Positions 28,292 to 34,457 of a DNA stretch of 34,457 nt are shown in pieces. Source of the stretch: Candidatus Rokuibacteriota bacterium (GTDB taxonomy: Bacteria; Methylomirabilota; Methylomirabilia; Rokubacteriales; CSP1-6); NCBI GenBank assembly GCA_003221615.1, contig QHSQ01000016.1, positions 1 through 34,457 on the forward strand, in the 5' to 3' direction. A program made the position numbers and the translations under genes. The notes beneath the pieces are model-generated. The model searched no databases. It was not told where the DNA came from and worked only from the letters and a program-made list of their open reading frames with translations. How positions within the stretch are numbered: position 1 is the stretch's first letter; every line of letters starts with the position of its first letter.

Positions 28292-29709
28292 TCCGGGTTC
28301 GCCGATCCGCCGTGATCGACGCGCCGATCGAGCACGTGTGGGCGGTGCTCCGCGACTTCAACGGCCACTCGGCCTGGCATCCCGCGGTCGGGCCCTCGGC
28401 GATCGAGAACGGCGAGCCGTCCGACCAGGTCGGCTGCGTGCGCACCTTCACCCTCAAGGATGGCAATCAGATCCGCGAGCAGCTGCTCGCGCTCTCCGAC
28501 CGCGATCACGTCTCCACGTACTGCATCCTCGACGCCACCCTGCCGATGCGCAACTACGTCGCGACGGTACAGCTCAAGCGCGTGACCGATGGTGATCGCA
28601 CCTTCTGGCACTGGGAGTCGACGTTCGACGTGCCGCGCGGCCGCGAGCGCGAGCTCGAGCAGCTCGTCGGCGGCCAGGTCTACGAGGCCGGCTTCGCCGC
28701 GCTCGCGGCCTACCTCAGAAGGGACGGACGCCCGTTCTCTCAGGTGACGCCGGTGGAGTCACAGGGCGTGGTGGCCACGTCCTTCGGGGGCCCCGAAGTG
28801 CTGCAGGTGCGCCGGCTCGACTCGCCGGCGCCGAAGAGCGGAGAGGTCCGCGTGCGACAGACGGCGATCGGCGTCAACTACATCGACGTCTACGTTCGCA
28901 AGGGACTCTACCGGATGATCGAGCCCCCCGCCCCGATCGGCATGGAAGCGGCCGGCGTCGTCCTCGAAAGCCAGGCTTCCGGATTCAGACCCGGCGACCG
29001 GGTCGCGTACGCCTGTACGCCGCCCGGCGCGTACGTGACCGTGCGCACCTTGCCTGCGGACCAGCTCGTTCTGCTCCCGGACTACGTGAGCGAGGAAACT
29101 GCGGCCGCGCTCATGCTGAAGGGCATGACCGCCGAATACCTGCTGCACCGCACGCACCGGGTCAAGCCCGGCGACACCGTCCTGGTGCACGCGGCGGCCG
29201 GAGGCGTCGGGCTGCTCCTCTGCCAGTGGGCGAGCGCTCTTGGCGCCCGCGTCATCGGCACCGTGTCGAGCGAAGCCAAGGCCGAGCTCGCGCGGGCCAA
29301 CGGCTGCGAGCATCCGATCGTGACCCGAAGCTATGTCTTCGCGGCGAAGACCCGGCAGGCGAGCGGCGGACGCGGTGCCGACGTCATCTTCGATGGGCTC
29401 GGTCAGGACGCGGCGCAGGAGAATCTCGCAGCGCTCGCCATGCGCGGTCACTGGGTGAGCTACGGACAGGCGACCGGCGCGCTGGAACCCGTGAACCTGA
29501 GCGGTAAGTCCGGAACCCTGTCTCAGCCGGTGCTCTTTCACTACACCGAGGACCACCTGCAGCAGATGGCGGGCCGCGTGTTCACTGCGGTGCGCGACGG
29601 GATCCTCAAGCCCGACGTTCGCCACCGCTATCCCCTCGCCGCCGCAGCCGAAGCCCACCACGCCCTCGAGGCGCGACGCACCAGCGGTCAGATCGTGCTG
29701 CTACCCTAG
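28288..29709 (+). CDS. SRPBCC domain fused to an NADPH:quinone oxidoreductase (zeta-crystallin type)
   Basis: A 473-residue two-domain protein. Residues 1-145 are an SRPBCC domain like the preceding gene (AVIDAPIEHVWAVLRDFNG, QVGCVRTFTLKDGNQIREQL). Residues about 158-473 are a medium-chain reductase of the quinone oxidoreductase group: VVATSFGGPEVLQVRRLD, IGVNYIDVYVRKGLYRM, GMEAAGVV, the NADPH loop HAAAGGVGLLLCQWA (302-308), and the C-terminal AAEAHHALEARRTSGQIVL. No zinc-binding Cys/His set is seen, as expected for this group. No stop interrupts the join. The SRPBCC part may hold a hydrophobic substrate for the reductase. The GTG at 28288 overlaps the previous stop. Confidence 0.87.
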   Translation: MIRVRRSAVIDAPIEHVWAVLRDFNGHSAWHPAVGPSAIENGEPSDQVGCVRTFTLKDGNQIREQLLALSDRDHVSTYCILDATLPMRNYVATVQLKRVTDGDRTFWHWESTFDVPRGRERELEQLVGGQVYEAGFAALAAYLRRDGRPFSQVTPVESQGVVATSFGGPEVLQVRRLDSPAPKSGEVRVRQTAIGVNYIDVYVRKGLYRMIEPPAPIGMEAAGVVLESQASGFRPGDRVAYACTPPGAYVTVRTLPADQLVLLPDYVSEETAAALMLKGMTAEYLLHRTHRVKPGDTVLVHAAAGGVGLLLCQWASALGARVIGTVSSEAKAELARANGCEHPIVTRSYVFAAKTRQASGGRGADVIFDGLGQDAAQENLAALAMRGHWVSYGQATGALEPVNLSGKSGTLSQPVLFHYTEDHLQQMAGRVFTAVRDGILKPDVRHRYPLAAAAEAHHALEARRTSGQIVLLP

Positions 29710-29795
29710 CGCGGTCGACGCCTGCCCGTCGTCGAGGTCCCGCACGATGTCTCGCGCGATGGCGAAGCACCGATAGTGAAAACAGGAGGCGCACG

Positions 29796-30554
29796 ATGTT
29801 GCTACAGGAGATGACCTGGCCGGAGATCAGCAACCTGTCGCGAGACATTCCGGTGGTGGTGCCGGTGGCGGCGCTCGAGCAGCACGGGCACCACATGCCG
29901 GTCTTCACCGATAGCCTGCTCGTCGGCGAGGTCGTGCGGCGGGTCGGCGCGGCGATGTCGGACCGGGTGCTGATCGCGCCGCTCATGTGGCTGGGGAACT
30001 CGCACCACCATCTCGACTTCCAGGGGACGCTCTCCGCCAGTCCGCGCGTCTACCTCGACCTGCTCAACGACCTGGCCGAGAGCCTGATCGCGCACGGCTT
30101 TCGACGGATCGTGTTCATCAACGGCCACGGCGGCAACATCACGCCGGGCAAGCAGGCCATCTTCGAGATCCGGCAGCGGCACCGCGACCGGAGCGATCTG
30201 CTGCTCTTGTTCGCGTCCTACTGGGACAACGCCAACCCCAACGCGGGCCGCCCCGACCTCGTGCAGTCGCAGATGGGGCACGCCTGCGAGTGGGAGACGT
30301 CGATGATGCTGCGGCTGGCCCCCGATCTCGTAAAGGACCACACGCGGGCCGAGCCGGTCGGCTTCGGGTTCGGCTTCGAGCCGGCCTATCGCGGCTGGAC
30401 CACGAAGGACCGCACGGTGACCGGGCACATCGGCCGGCCACAAGACGCCACCGCCGAGAAGGGCGAGTATCTCCTCGCGACCTACGCCGCCGGTGTGAGC
30501 AAGCTGCTCGAGGACGTCATCGCCTGGGACGGCAAGAGCTGGGAGATGGTGTAG
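29796..30554 (+). CDS. Creatininase-family amidohydrolase
   Basis: A 252-residue metal-dependent amidohydrolase of the creatininase/formamide hydrolase fold. Metal ligands are visible: Glu28 and His30 (ALEQHGHHMP), Asp39 (VFTDS), the FINGHGGN loop (His111) and Glu165/Glu167 in HACEWETS. Members open cyclic amides or hydrolyse formamides. AGGAGG stands a few bases before the ATG. The gene is 86 bases after the SRPBCC-reductase fusion on the same strand, the first real gap in the run, so it may have its own promoter as well as read-through. It is probably the last gene of the cluster; the next gene is convergent, 97 bases away. Confidence 0.9.
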   Translation: MLLQEMTWPEISNLSRDIPVVVPVAALEQHGHHMPVFTDSLLVGEVVRRVGAAMSDRVLIAPLMWLGNSHHHLDFQGTLSASPRVYLDLLNDLAESLIAHGFRRIVFINGHGGNITPGKQAIFEIRQRHRDRSDLLLLFASYWDNANPNAGRPDLVQSQMGHACEWETSMMLRLAPDLVKDHTRAEPVGFGFGFEPAYRGWTTKDRTVTGHIGRPQDATAEKGEYLLATYAAGVSKLLEDVIAWDGKSWEMV

Positions 30555-30651
30555 CCGTCGCGAGCCGTGCCTTGAGTGGCGCGCACGACGCATCAACTGA
30601 CGCCGCCGACGCGTGCGGCGCCGTCGCCCACCTCAGAGTGGCGGCCGCAGG

Positions 30652-31227
30652 TCAGGGCAAGAGCTCGGTGATGGCCAGCCGATCGGCGGGGACCGCCAGC
30701 GGTGCGACGGTGTCTGCCGGCGACAGCGTGAGTCGCGAACGGTAGCTCCAGCCATAGAGGGCGGCCGGATCGAGGGCCGGGTCACGGTACACCTCGAGCC
30801 CGCGGTCAACGAGGTTGACGATCCAGTAGTCCTGAAGACCGGCGCGCGCATACAGGCTACCCTTGTCGACGCGGTCAAAGGCGAGGCTCGAGTCGGCCAC
30901 CTCGACGGTCAGGGCGGCCGAGGAGGGATGCGCGTCGCGATAATCGGCCCACGTGCCGGGGACAACGGCGATGTCGGGCTCCGGCACCGACTCCGCGTCG
31001 AGCGCCAGCGGCGCCTGCACCCGTACGATCCAGCCCGGAGGCAGGACAGCCGACAGGCGGTTGGCGATCATGCCGACCGCGGTGACGTGGTAACTACCCT
31101 GCGGCTCGGCAACGATCAACTGGCCGCCAACGAGCTCGACGGGCTCGCGCGCGAACACGCCGAGGTCGACGAGCCGCTCGTACTCGACGCGCGTCCAGCG
31201 TCGCACCGTCAGTGGCGCCTGGGCCAT
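30652..31227 (-). CDS. Uma2-family (PD-(D/E)XK nuclease-fold) protein
   Basis: A 191-residue Uma2-family protein. The family pattern is present: FAREPVELVGGQLIVAEPQG at the start, PEPDIAVVPGTWADYRD with Asp85, then LTVEVADSSLAFDRVDKGSLYA with Glu109 and Lys122, and AGLQDYWIVNLVDRGLEVYRDP, so a PD-(D/E)XK-type active site is complete. The cellular role is unknown; many GC-rich or filamentous genomes hold several scattered copies. The ATG at 31227 is preferred to 31269 because the family N-terminus begins there, but no strong ribosome site is seen. It follows the dipeptide-type permease gene on the same strand after 79 bases. Confidence 0.87.
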   Translation of the reverse strand: MAQAPLTVRRWTRVEYERLVDLGVFAREPVELVGGQLIVAEPQGSYHVTAVGMIANRLSAVLPPGWIVRVQAPLALDAESVPEPDIAVVPGTWADYRDAHPSSAALTVEVADSSLAFDRVDKGSLYARAGLQDYWIVNLVDRGLEVYRDPALDPAALYGWSYRSRLTLSPADTVAPLAVPADRLAITELLP

Positions 31228-31306
31228 GGCCGTCAGCGTAGGATCCACGCCGACGGACGTCAACGTCAACGATCGTGCACACGCGACGGCGGCACCCCGC
31301 CGCCGC

Positions 31307-32134
31307 TCACTTGAGCTTCGGGTCCAGGAAATCGCGCAGCGCGTCCCCGAACAGGTTCACGGCGAGGATCGTGACGGTGATCGCCGTCCCGGGGAAGACG
31401 ACCATCCACCACGGAGGCTTGAAGGCCTCGGCGAGGACGCCACCCAGCATGTTGCCCCAGCTCGGCATCGGCGGCGGCACGCCCACCCCCACGAAGCTCA
31501 ACGCCGCCTCGATGAAGATGGCCGCGCCCAGGTGCCCGGTGGTGATGATCAAGAAGGGCGCCACGCACTGGGGCGCCACGTGCCGCGTCATCACGCGCGC
31601 GCCCGACGCTCCTAGCGCGCCGGCCGCCTCCACGTAGGCCAGCTCCTTCACCGACAGCACCATCGACCGGACGACGCGGGTGCTCAGCGGCACGCGGGTC
31701 ACCGCGATGGCGATGATGACGGTGGACAGCCCGGCCCCCAATGCTGCCATGAGCAGCAACGCGAGAATGAGGGCGGGAAGGGACATCAGGACGTCGAGCA
31801 CCCGCTGGCTGATCAGGTCCACCCGGCCGCCCAGGTAGCCACTCGTCACGCCCCAGAGGAACCCGATGGTGTCGCCGAGGAGCACCGAGCTGATCGCCAC
31901 CAGCAGGGTCACGCGCGCGCCGAAGATGATACGGCTCAGCACGTCGCGCCCGAGATGGTCGGTGCCGAGGACGCGCTGGCCGAGGGGCGGATTGCGCGTC
32001 AGCGCATAGTTCGCGGTCAGCGGGTTCTGCGGCGCCAGCCGCTCCGCCATCACCGCCACCGAGGCCAGCAGCAGCAAGAACACGGCGCAGACGCCGCCCA
32101 GCGGCGAGGAGCGGAAGAAGCGCGCCACGACCAT
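31307..32134 (-). CDS. dppC: Dipeptide/nickel-type ABC transporter permease, DppC-like
   Basis: A 275-residue inner-membrane permease. It has an N-terminal anchor helix (GGVCAVFLLLLASVAVMAERL), then the DppC signature LGTDHLGRDVLSRIIFGARV, five more helices, and the coupling-loop motif VEAAGALGASGARVMTRHVAPQ. It ends in the usual FGDALRDFLDPKLK. It pairs with the DppB-like permease 13 bases upstream. The importer may take peptides, opines, oligosaccharides or other solutes; the symbol reflects the family only. A GC hairpin (31287-31302) follows the stop but lacks a T tract. Confidence 0.92.
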   Translation of the reverse strand: MVVARFFRSSPLGGVCAVFLLLLASVAVMAERLAPQNPLTANYALTRNPPLGQRVLGTDHLGRDVLSRIIFGARVTLLVAISSVLLGDTIGFLWGVTSGYLGGRVDLISQRVLDVLMSLPALILALLLMAALGAGLSTVIIAIAVTRVPLSTRVVRSMVLSVKELAYVEAAGALGASGARVMTRHVAPQCVAPFLIITTGHLGAAIFIEAALSFVGVGVPPPMPSWGNMLGGVLAEAFKPPWWMVVFPGTAITVTILAVNLFGDALRDFLDPKLK

Positions 32135-32147
32135 CGACGCGGAGCGG

Positions 32148-33107
32148 CTACTGGTAGCGGATGCGGGGATCGAACCAGCCGTAGCTGACGTCGACCACCA
32201 GGTTGATGAGGACGAAGATGACGCCGTAGAGCAGCACGAGGTTCTGGATGAGCATCCAGTCGCGCTCGGCGACGGCGAACACCAGCGCGAGGCCGAGCCC
32301 GGGGACGCCGAAGGCGCGCTCGACCGCCACCGAGCCGCCCAGGAGCGCGCCCAGCGCCGTCCCCGTCACGGTCAGGATGGGCAGCATGGCGTTGACCAGC
32401 GCGTGGCGCCACACGACGATGCGCTCGCGCAGTCCCTTGGCCCGGGCGGTGCGGACGTAGTCCTCGCCCAACACCTCCAGCACCGAGGAGCGCGTGATGC
32501 GCGCCATCATCGCGGCCAGCGCGATCCCCAGGGCCAGGGCTGGCCCCGCGGTCATCTGGAGGTTGCGGACCGGATCGTCCCAGAAGTACACGATGGTCAG
32601 GGGCGGTCTCCATGTGAGGGTGAGGACCAGAGAGAGGACGATCATCAGCCCCACCCAGAAGCTGGGGATGGCCATGAAGAGCGTGACCACGAAGCGGAAG
32701 GCGTAGTCGGTCCACGAGTTTCGCCACAACGCCCCGATCAGACCCACCGGCAAGCCAATCAGCCAGGAAAGGACGACGGCCATCAGCGCGATCTGCCCCG
32801 TGATGGGCGCCCGGCGGAAGATGAGCTCGCGGATCGGCTCGCCGCGCCAGAACGATTTGCCCAGATCGCCGCGCAGGACGTCCCTGACCCAGTCCAGGTA
32901 CTGGACCACGTATGGCCGATCCAGGCCCAGGCTCGCCCGCGCGGCTTGGAGCTGCTCCTGGTTGAGGACGTACGTGCCCCCGCCCTCGCCCGAGATCGCC
33001 GACAGCGGATCGCCGGGCAGCACGCGCATGGCGATGAAGATCAGCAAGGTGACGCCGAAGATCGTGGGGATCGCGATGAGCAGGCGCTGAGCCAGATACT
33101 TGCGCAT
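32148..33107 (-). CDS. dppB: Dipeptide/nickel-type ABC transporter permease, DppB-like
   Basis: A 319-residue partner permease. It begins MRKYLAQRLLIAIPTIFGVT, the typical first helix, followed by MRVLPGDPLSAISG, LDRPYVVQYLDWVRDVLRGDLGKSF (in two parts), and the coupling-loop region VLGEDYVRTARAKGLRERIV. Six membrane helices are evident. It lies between the binding-protein gene and the DppC-like gene on the minus strand. No ATPase of this transporter is in the window, so it is encoded upstream beyond the edge, elsewhere, or shared. Confidence 0.93.
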   Translation of the reverse strand: MRKYLAQRLLIAIPTIFGVTLLIFIAMRVLPGDPLSAISGEGGGTYVLNQEQLQAARASLGLDRPYVVQYLDWVRDVLRGDLGKSFWRGEPIRELIFRRAPITGQIALMAVVLSWLIGLPVGLIGALWRNSWTDYAFRFVVTLFMAIPSFWVGLMIVLSLVLTLTWRPPLTIVYFWDDPVRNLQMTAGPALALGIALAAMMARITRSSVLEVLGEDYVRTARAKGLRERIVVWRHALVNAMLPILTVTGTALGALLGGSVAVERAFGVPGLGLALVFAVAERDWMLIQNLVLLYGVIFVLINLVVDVSYGWFDPRIRYQ

Positions 33108-33129
33108 GGGTCCGCCGTCGCGCGCGTGG

Positions 33130-33167
33130 CCTCCGTCAGGCCCCGCGGCCTGTCCGCGCTTCGGAGG
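33130..33167 (-). promoter_or_regulatory. Nested hairpin between the binding-protein and dppB-like genes
   Basis: An inner stem CAGGCC/GGCCTG (33137-33142 with 33147-33152, 4-base loop) sits inside an outer stem CCTCCG/CGGAGG (33130-33135 with 33162-33167). It fills most of the 81-base gap after the binding-protein stop. There is no T tract, so message protection or partial attenuation is more likely than full termination. Confidence 0.5.
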
Positions 33168-33188
33168 TACGCGCCACCCGTCTCGCCG

Positions 33189-34457
33189 CTAGCGATCCAG
33201 CCAGAAGGTGTCGACGCGACCGAGCTCCGAGAAGACGCGGGCCTCGCTGTTGTGGCCCTTGACCGTGTTGCGCCACATGGGCAGATGGTCGGTGAACCCG
33301 ATGAGGTAGAGCGGCGAGGTCTGGTCCAGGAGCGCCATGCCCTGCGCGAAGAGCTGCTTGCGCTTGCCCTTGTTCGTCTCGCTGTTGATCTGCTTCAGCA
33401 GCTTGTCGAACTCCGGATTGGTGTAGCGCGAGAAGTTGAGCGAGCCGCCCGTCTTCAGGCACATCTCCCAGCCCGGCCCGGGATCGCCGATGGGCGAGCG
33501 GTACTCCGTCTGCACCATCAGGTCGAAGGTGCCCTTCTTCAGCTCCTCGATGAGCAGCGCGCGTTCCATCACGCGGATCCTGGTCTCGATGCCGAGCGTG
33601 CGCCTGAGCTCGTCCTGGAAGGCGGGGGCCAGGATCTCGGCGTGGGGCGCGACAGAGGCCGACACGAAGTCGACGTTCTTGATGCCGTCGGCCAGGCCCG
33701 CGGCGGCCATCAGCTTCTTCGCCTCGGCGAGGTCCGCGGTCTTGTCAGCGCGATACCCGGGAAGACCCTCGAGCTCCTTCATGGGGCTGGCGAACTCGCT
33801 GGCGTGAGTCATCCAGCGCGTGAGCATGATCGGCTCCTGGGTGCCGAATGCCTTGATCAGATTCTGCCGGCTGACCGCCAGGTTGATCGCGCGCCGCACC
33901 CGGGCGTCGTTGAAGGGCTTGCGCTCGTTGTTGATGTGCACCTGGTAGGAGTTGAACTCGCCCGGATACCGCACCGTCCCCACGATGTCCTTGCGCTTGA
34001 GCCCCTCCTGGTGCGTCTCGAGCGAGACGTTCGGAGAGTAGTCCGCCTGCCCGGTGAGCACCGCCGTGCCCCGGTCCGTCCACGCGGGGATGTGCAGCAT
34101 CTCGATGCCGTCGAGATAGGGGATCTCCGGATCCCAGTAGCTCGGGTTCCGCACCATCACCCACTTCTCGGCGACCTTGCGCTCCTTGAACATGAAGGCG
34201 CCGGTCCCCGGCGCGATCACCTTGCGGAGGTCCTGGTTGTTCTCGTCCAGGGCCTTCTTGGAATAGATGATCATCGCCGAGGGCGTGAAGAGCTCCAGGA
34301 AGTACGGCCGCGGCTCCTTGAGGACGAACCGCACGTTGAGGCGGTCGATCGCCTCGACCTTGTCGACCGCGGCGAACTGGTCCTTGTAGATGCTCGCCAT
34401 GCCCGCCGGCGGGGAGATGATGCGCGAGAACGTGGCCACCACGTCGGCCGAGCTGAA
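33189..34457 (-). CDS. Family 5 extracellular substrate-binding protein of a dipeptide/nickel-type importer (partial)
   Basis: The C-terminal 422 residues of a periplasmic binding protein; the beginning, including the signal peptide, lies beyond the end of the window. Recognisable parts: the start of the visible sequence SSADVVATFSRI (the domain's 'DV-F' region), APGTGAFMFKERKVAEKWVM, VRNPSYWDPEIPYLDGIEM, HINNERKPFNDARVRRAINLAV and the C-terminal TSPLYLIGFTDHLPMWRNTVKG. These are typical SBP_bac_5 motifs. It captures the substrate for the two downstream permeases. GTG at 34442 is not the true start, as the frame and the family both continue upstream. Confidence 0.9.
   Translation of the reverse strand, partial: FSSADVVATFSRIISPPAGMASIYKDQFAAVDKVEAIDRLNVRFVLKEPRPYFLELFTPSAMIIYSKKALDENNQDLRKVIAPGTGAFMFKERKVAEKWVMVRNPSYWDPEIPYLDGIEMLHIPAWTDRGTAVLTGQADYSPNVSLETHQEGLKRKDIVGTVRYPGEFNSYQVHINNERKPFNDARVRRAINLAVSRQNLIKAFGTQEPIMLTRWMTHASEFASPMKELEGLPGYRADKTADLAEAKKLMAAAGLADGIKNVDFVSASVAPHAEILAPAFQDELRRTLGIETRIRVMERALLIEELKKGTFDLMVQTEYRSPIGDPGPGWEMCLKTGGSLNFSRYTNPEFDKLLKQINSETNKGKRKQLFAQGMALLDQTSPLYLIGFTDHLPMWRNTVKGHNSEARVFSELGRVDTFWLDR

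Noticed and set aside
30604..30620. CGCCG/CGGCG hairpin between the convergent creatininase and Uma2 genes as a two-way terminator
   Set aside because: A 5-bp GC stem without T tracts is expected by chance in this composition.
31287..31302. CGGCGG/CCGCCG hairpin after the DppC-like gene as a terminator
   Set aside because: The stem is good but there is no T tract and a same-strand gene follows; kept only as a remark.

Overview
The window is GC-rich, densely packed chromosomal DNA from a free-living, aerobic Gram-negative bacterium. The evidence is a cbb3-type oxidase, Tat- and Sec-exported enzymes, periplasmic binding proteins and a flotillin. The mix of genes (Liv-type transporter joined to Tm-1-like genes, isoquinoline-oxidoreductase-type molybdoenzyme, creatininase and amidohydrolase family enzymes) is what one sees in uncultured soil lineages such as Rokubacteria/Methylomirabilota or in some Proteobacteria. 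There is no rRNA or tRNA gene here, so this placement is a weak inference.

Layout. (1) 57-1378: small exported or metal-binding proteins of unknown role. (2) 1542-4535: a four-gene oxidase operon, ccoN-ccoO-small membrane protein-cytochrome c, with every junction overlapping by 1-4 nt; the last subunit carries an Ig-like domain instead of the usual two-haem CcoP layout. (3) 4716-5689: a STAS-like protein behind a possible sigma-54 promoter, then an ECF sigma factor. (4) 5709-9388, minus strand: a flavin/deazaflavin-type oxidase, a two-subunit molybdenum hydroxylase and a SnoaL-like protein. (5) 9530-13415: a secreted unknown, a small unknown, and a coupled threonine synthase / cystathionine gamma-synthase pair whose divergent promoter region can be read.

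(6) 13463-30554 is the most interesting part. A TetR regulator and a perfect 26-bp palindrome (17083-17108) sit between two divergent gene sets. Leftward: tetR, a Baeyer-Villiger-type monooxygenase and an acyl-CoA-dehydrogenase-fold flavoprotein lacking recognisable catalytic Glu. Rightward, in one close-packed run of about 13 kb: alpha/beta hydrolase, metal-dependent amidohydrolase, LivH, LivM, periplasmic binding protein, LivG, a LivF ATPase fused to a Tm-1-like (UPF0261) domain, a Tm-1-like TIM-barrel protein, a YqiK-type flotillin, an SRPBCC protein, an SRPBCC-quinone oxidoreductase fusion, and a creatininase-family amidohydrolase. I read this as an undescribed, TetR-controlled uptake-and-breakdown system for a small organic (probably ketone, ester or amide-containing) compound. 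The substrate cannot be told from sequence.

(7) 30652-34457, minus strand: a dipeptide/nickel-type ABC transporter (binding protein cut by the window edge, two permeases) followed by a Uma2-family nuclease-like protein. Both ABC transporter operons have strong hairpins just after the binding-protein gene. No intergenic gap exceeds 300 bases. No insertion sequence, CRISPR array or phage gene was seen.
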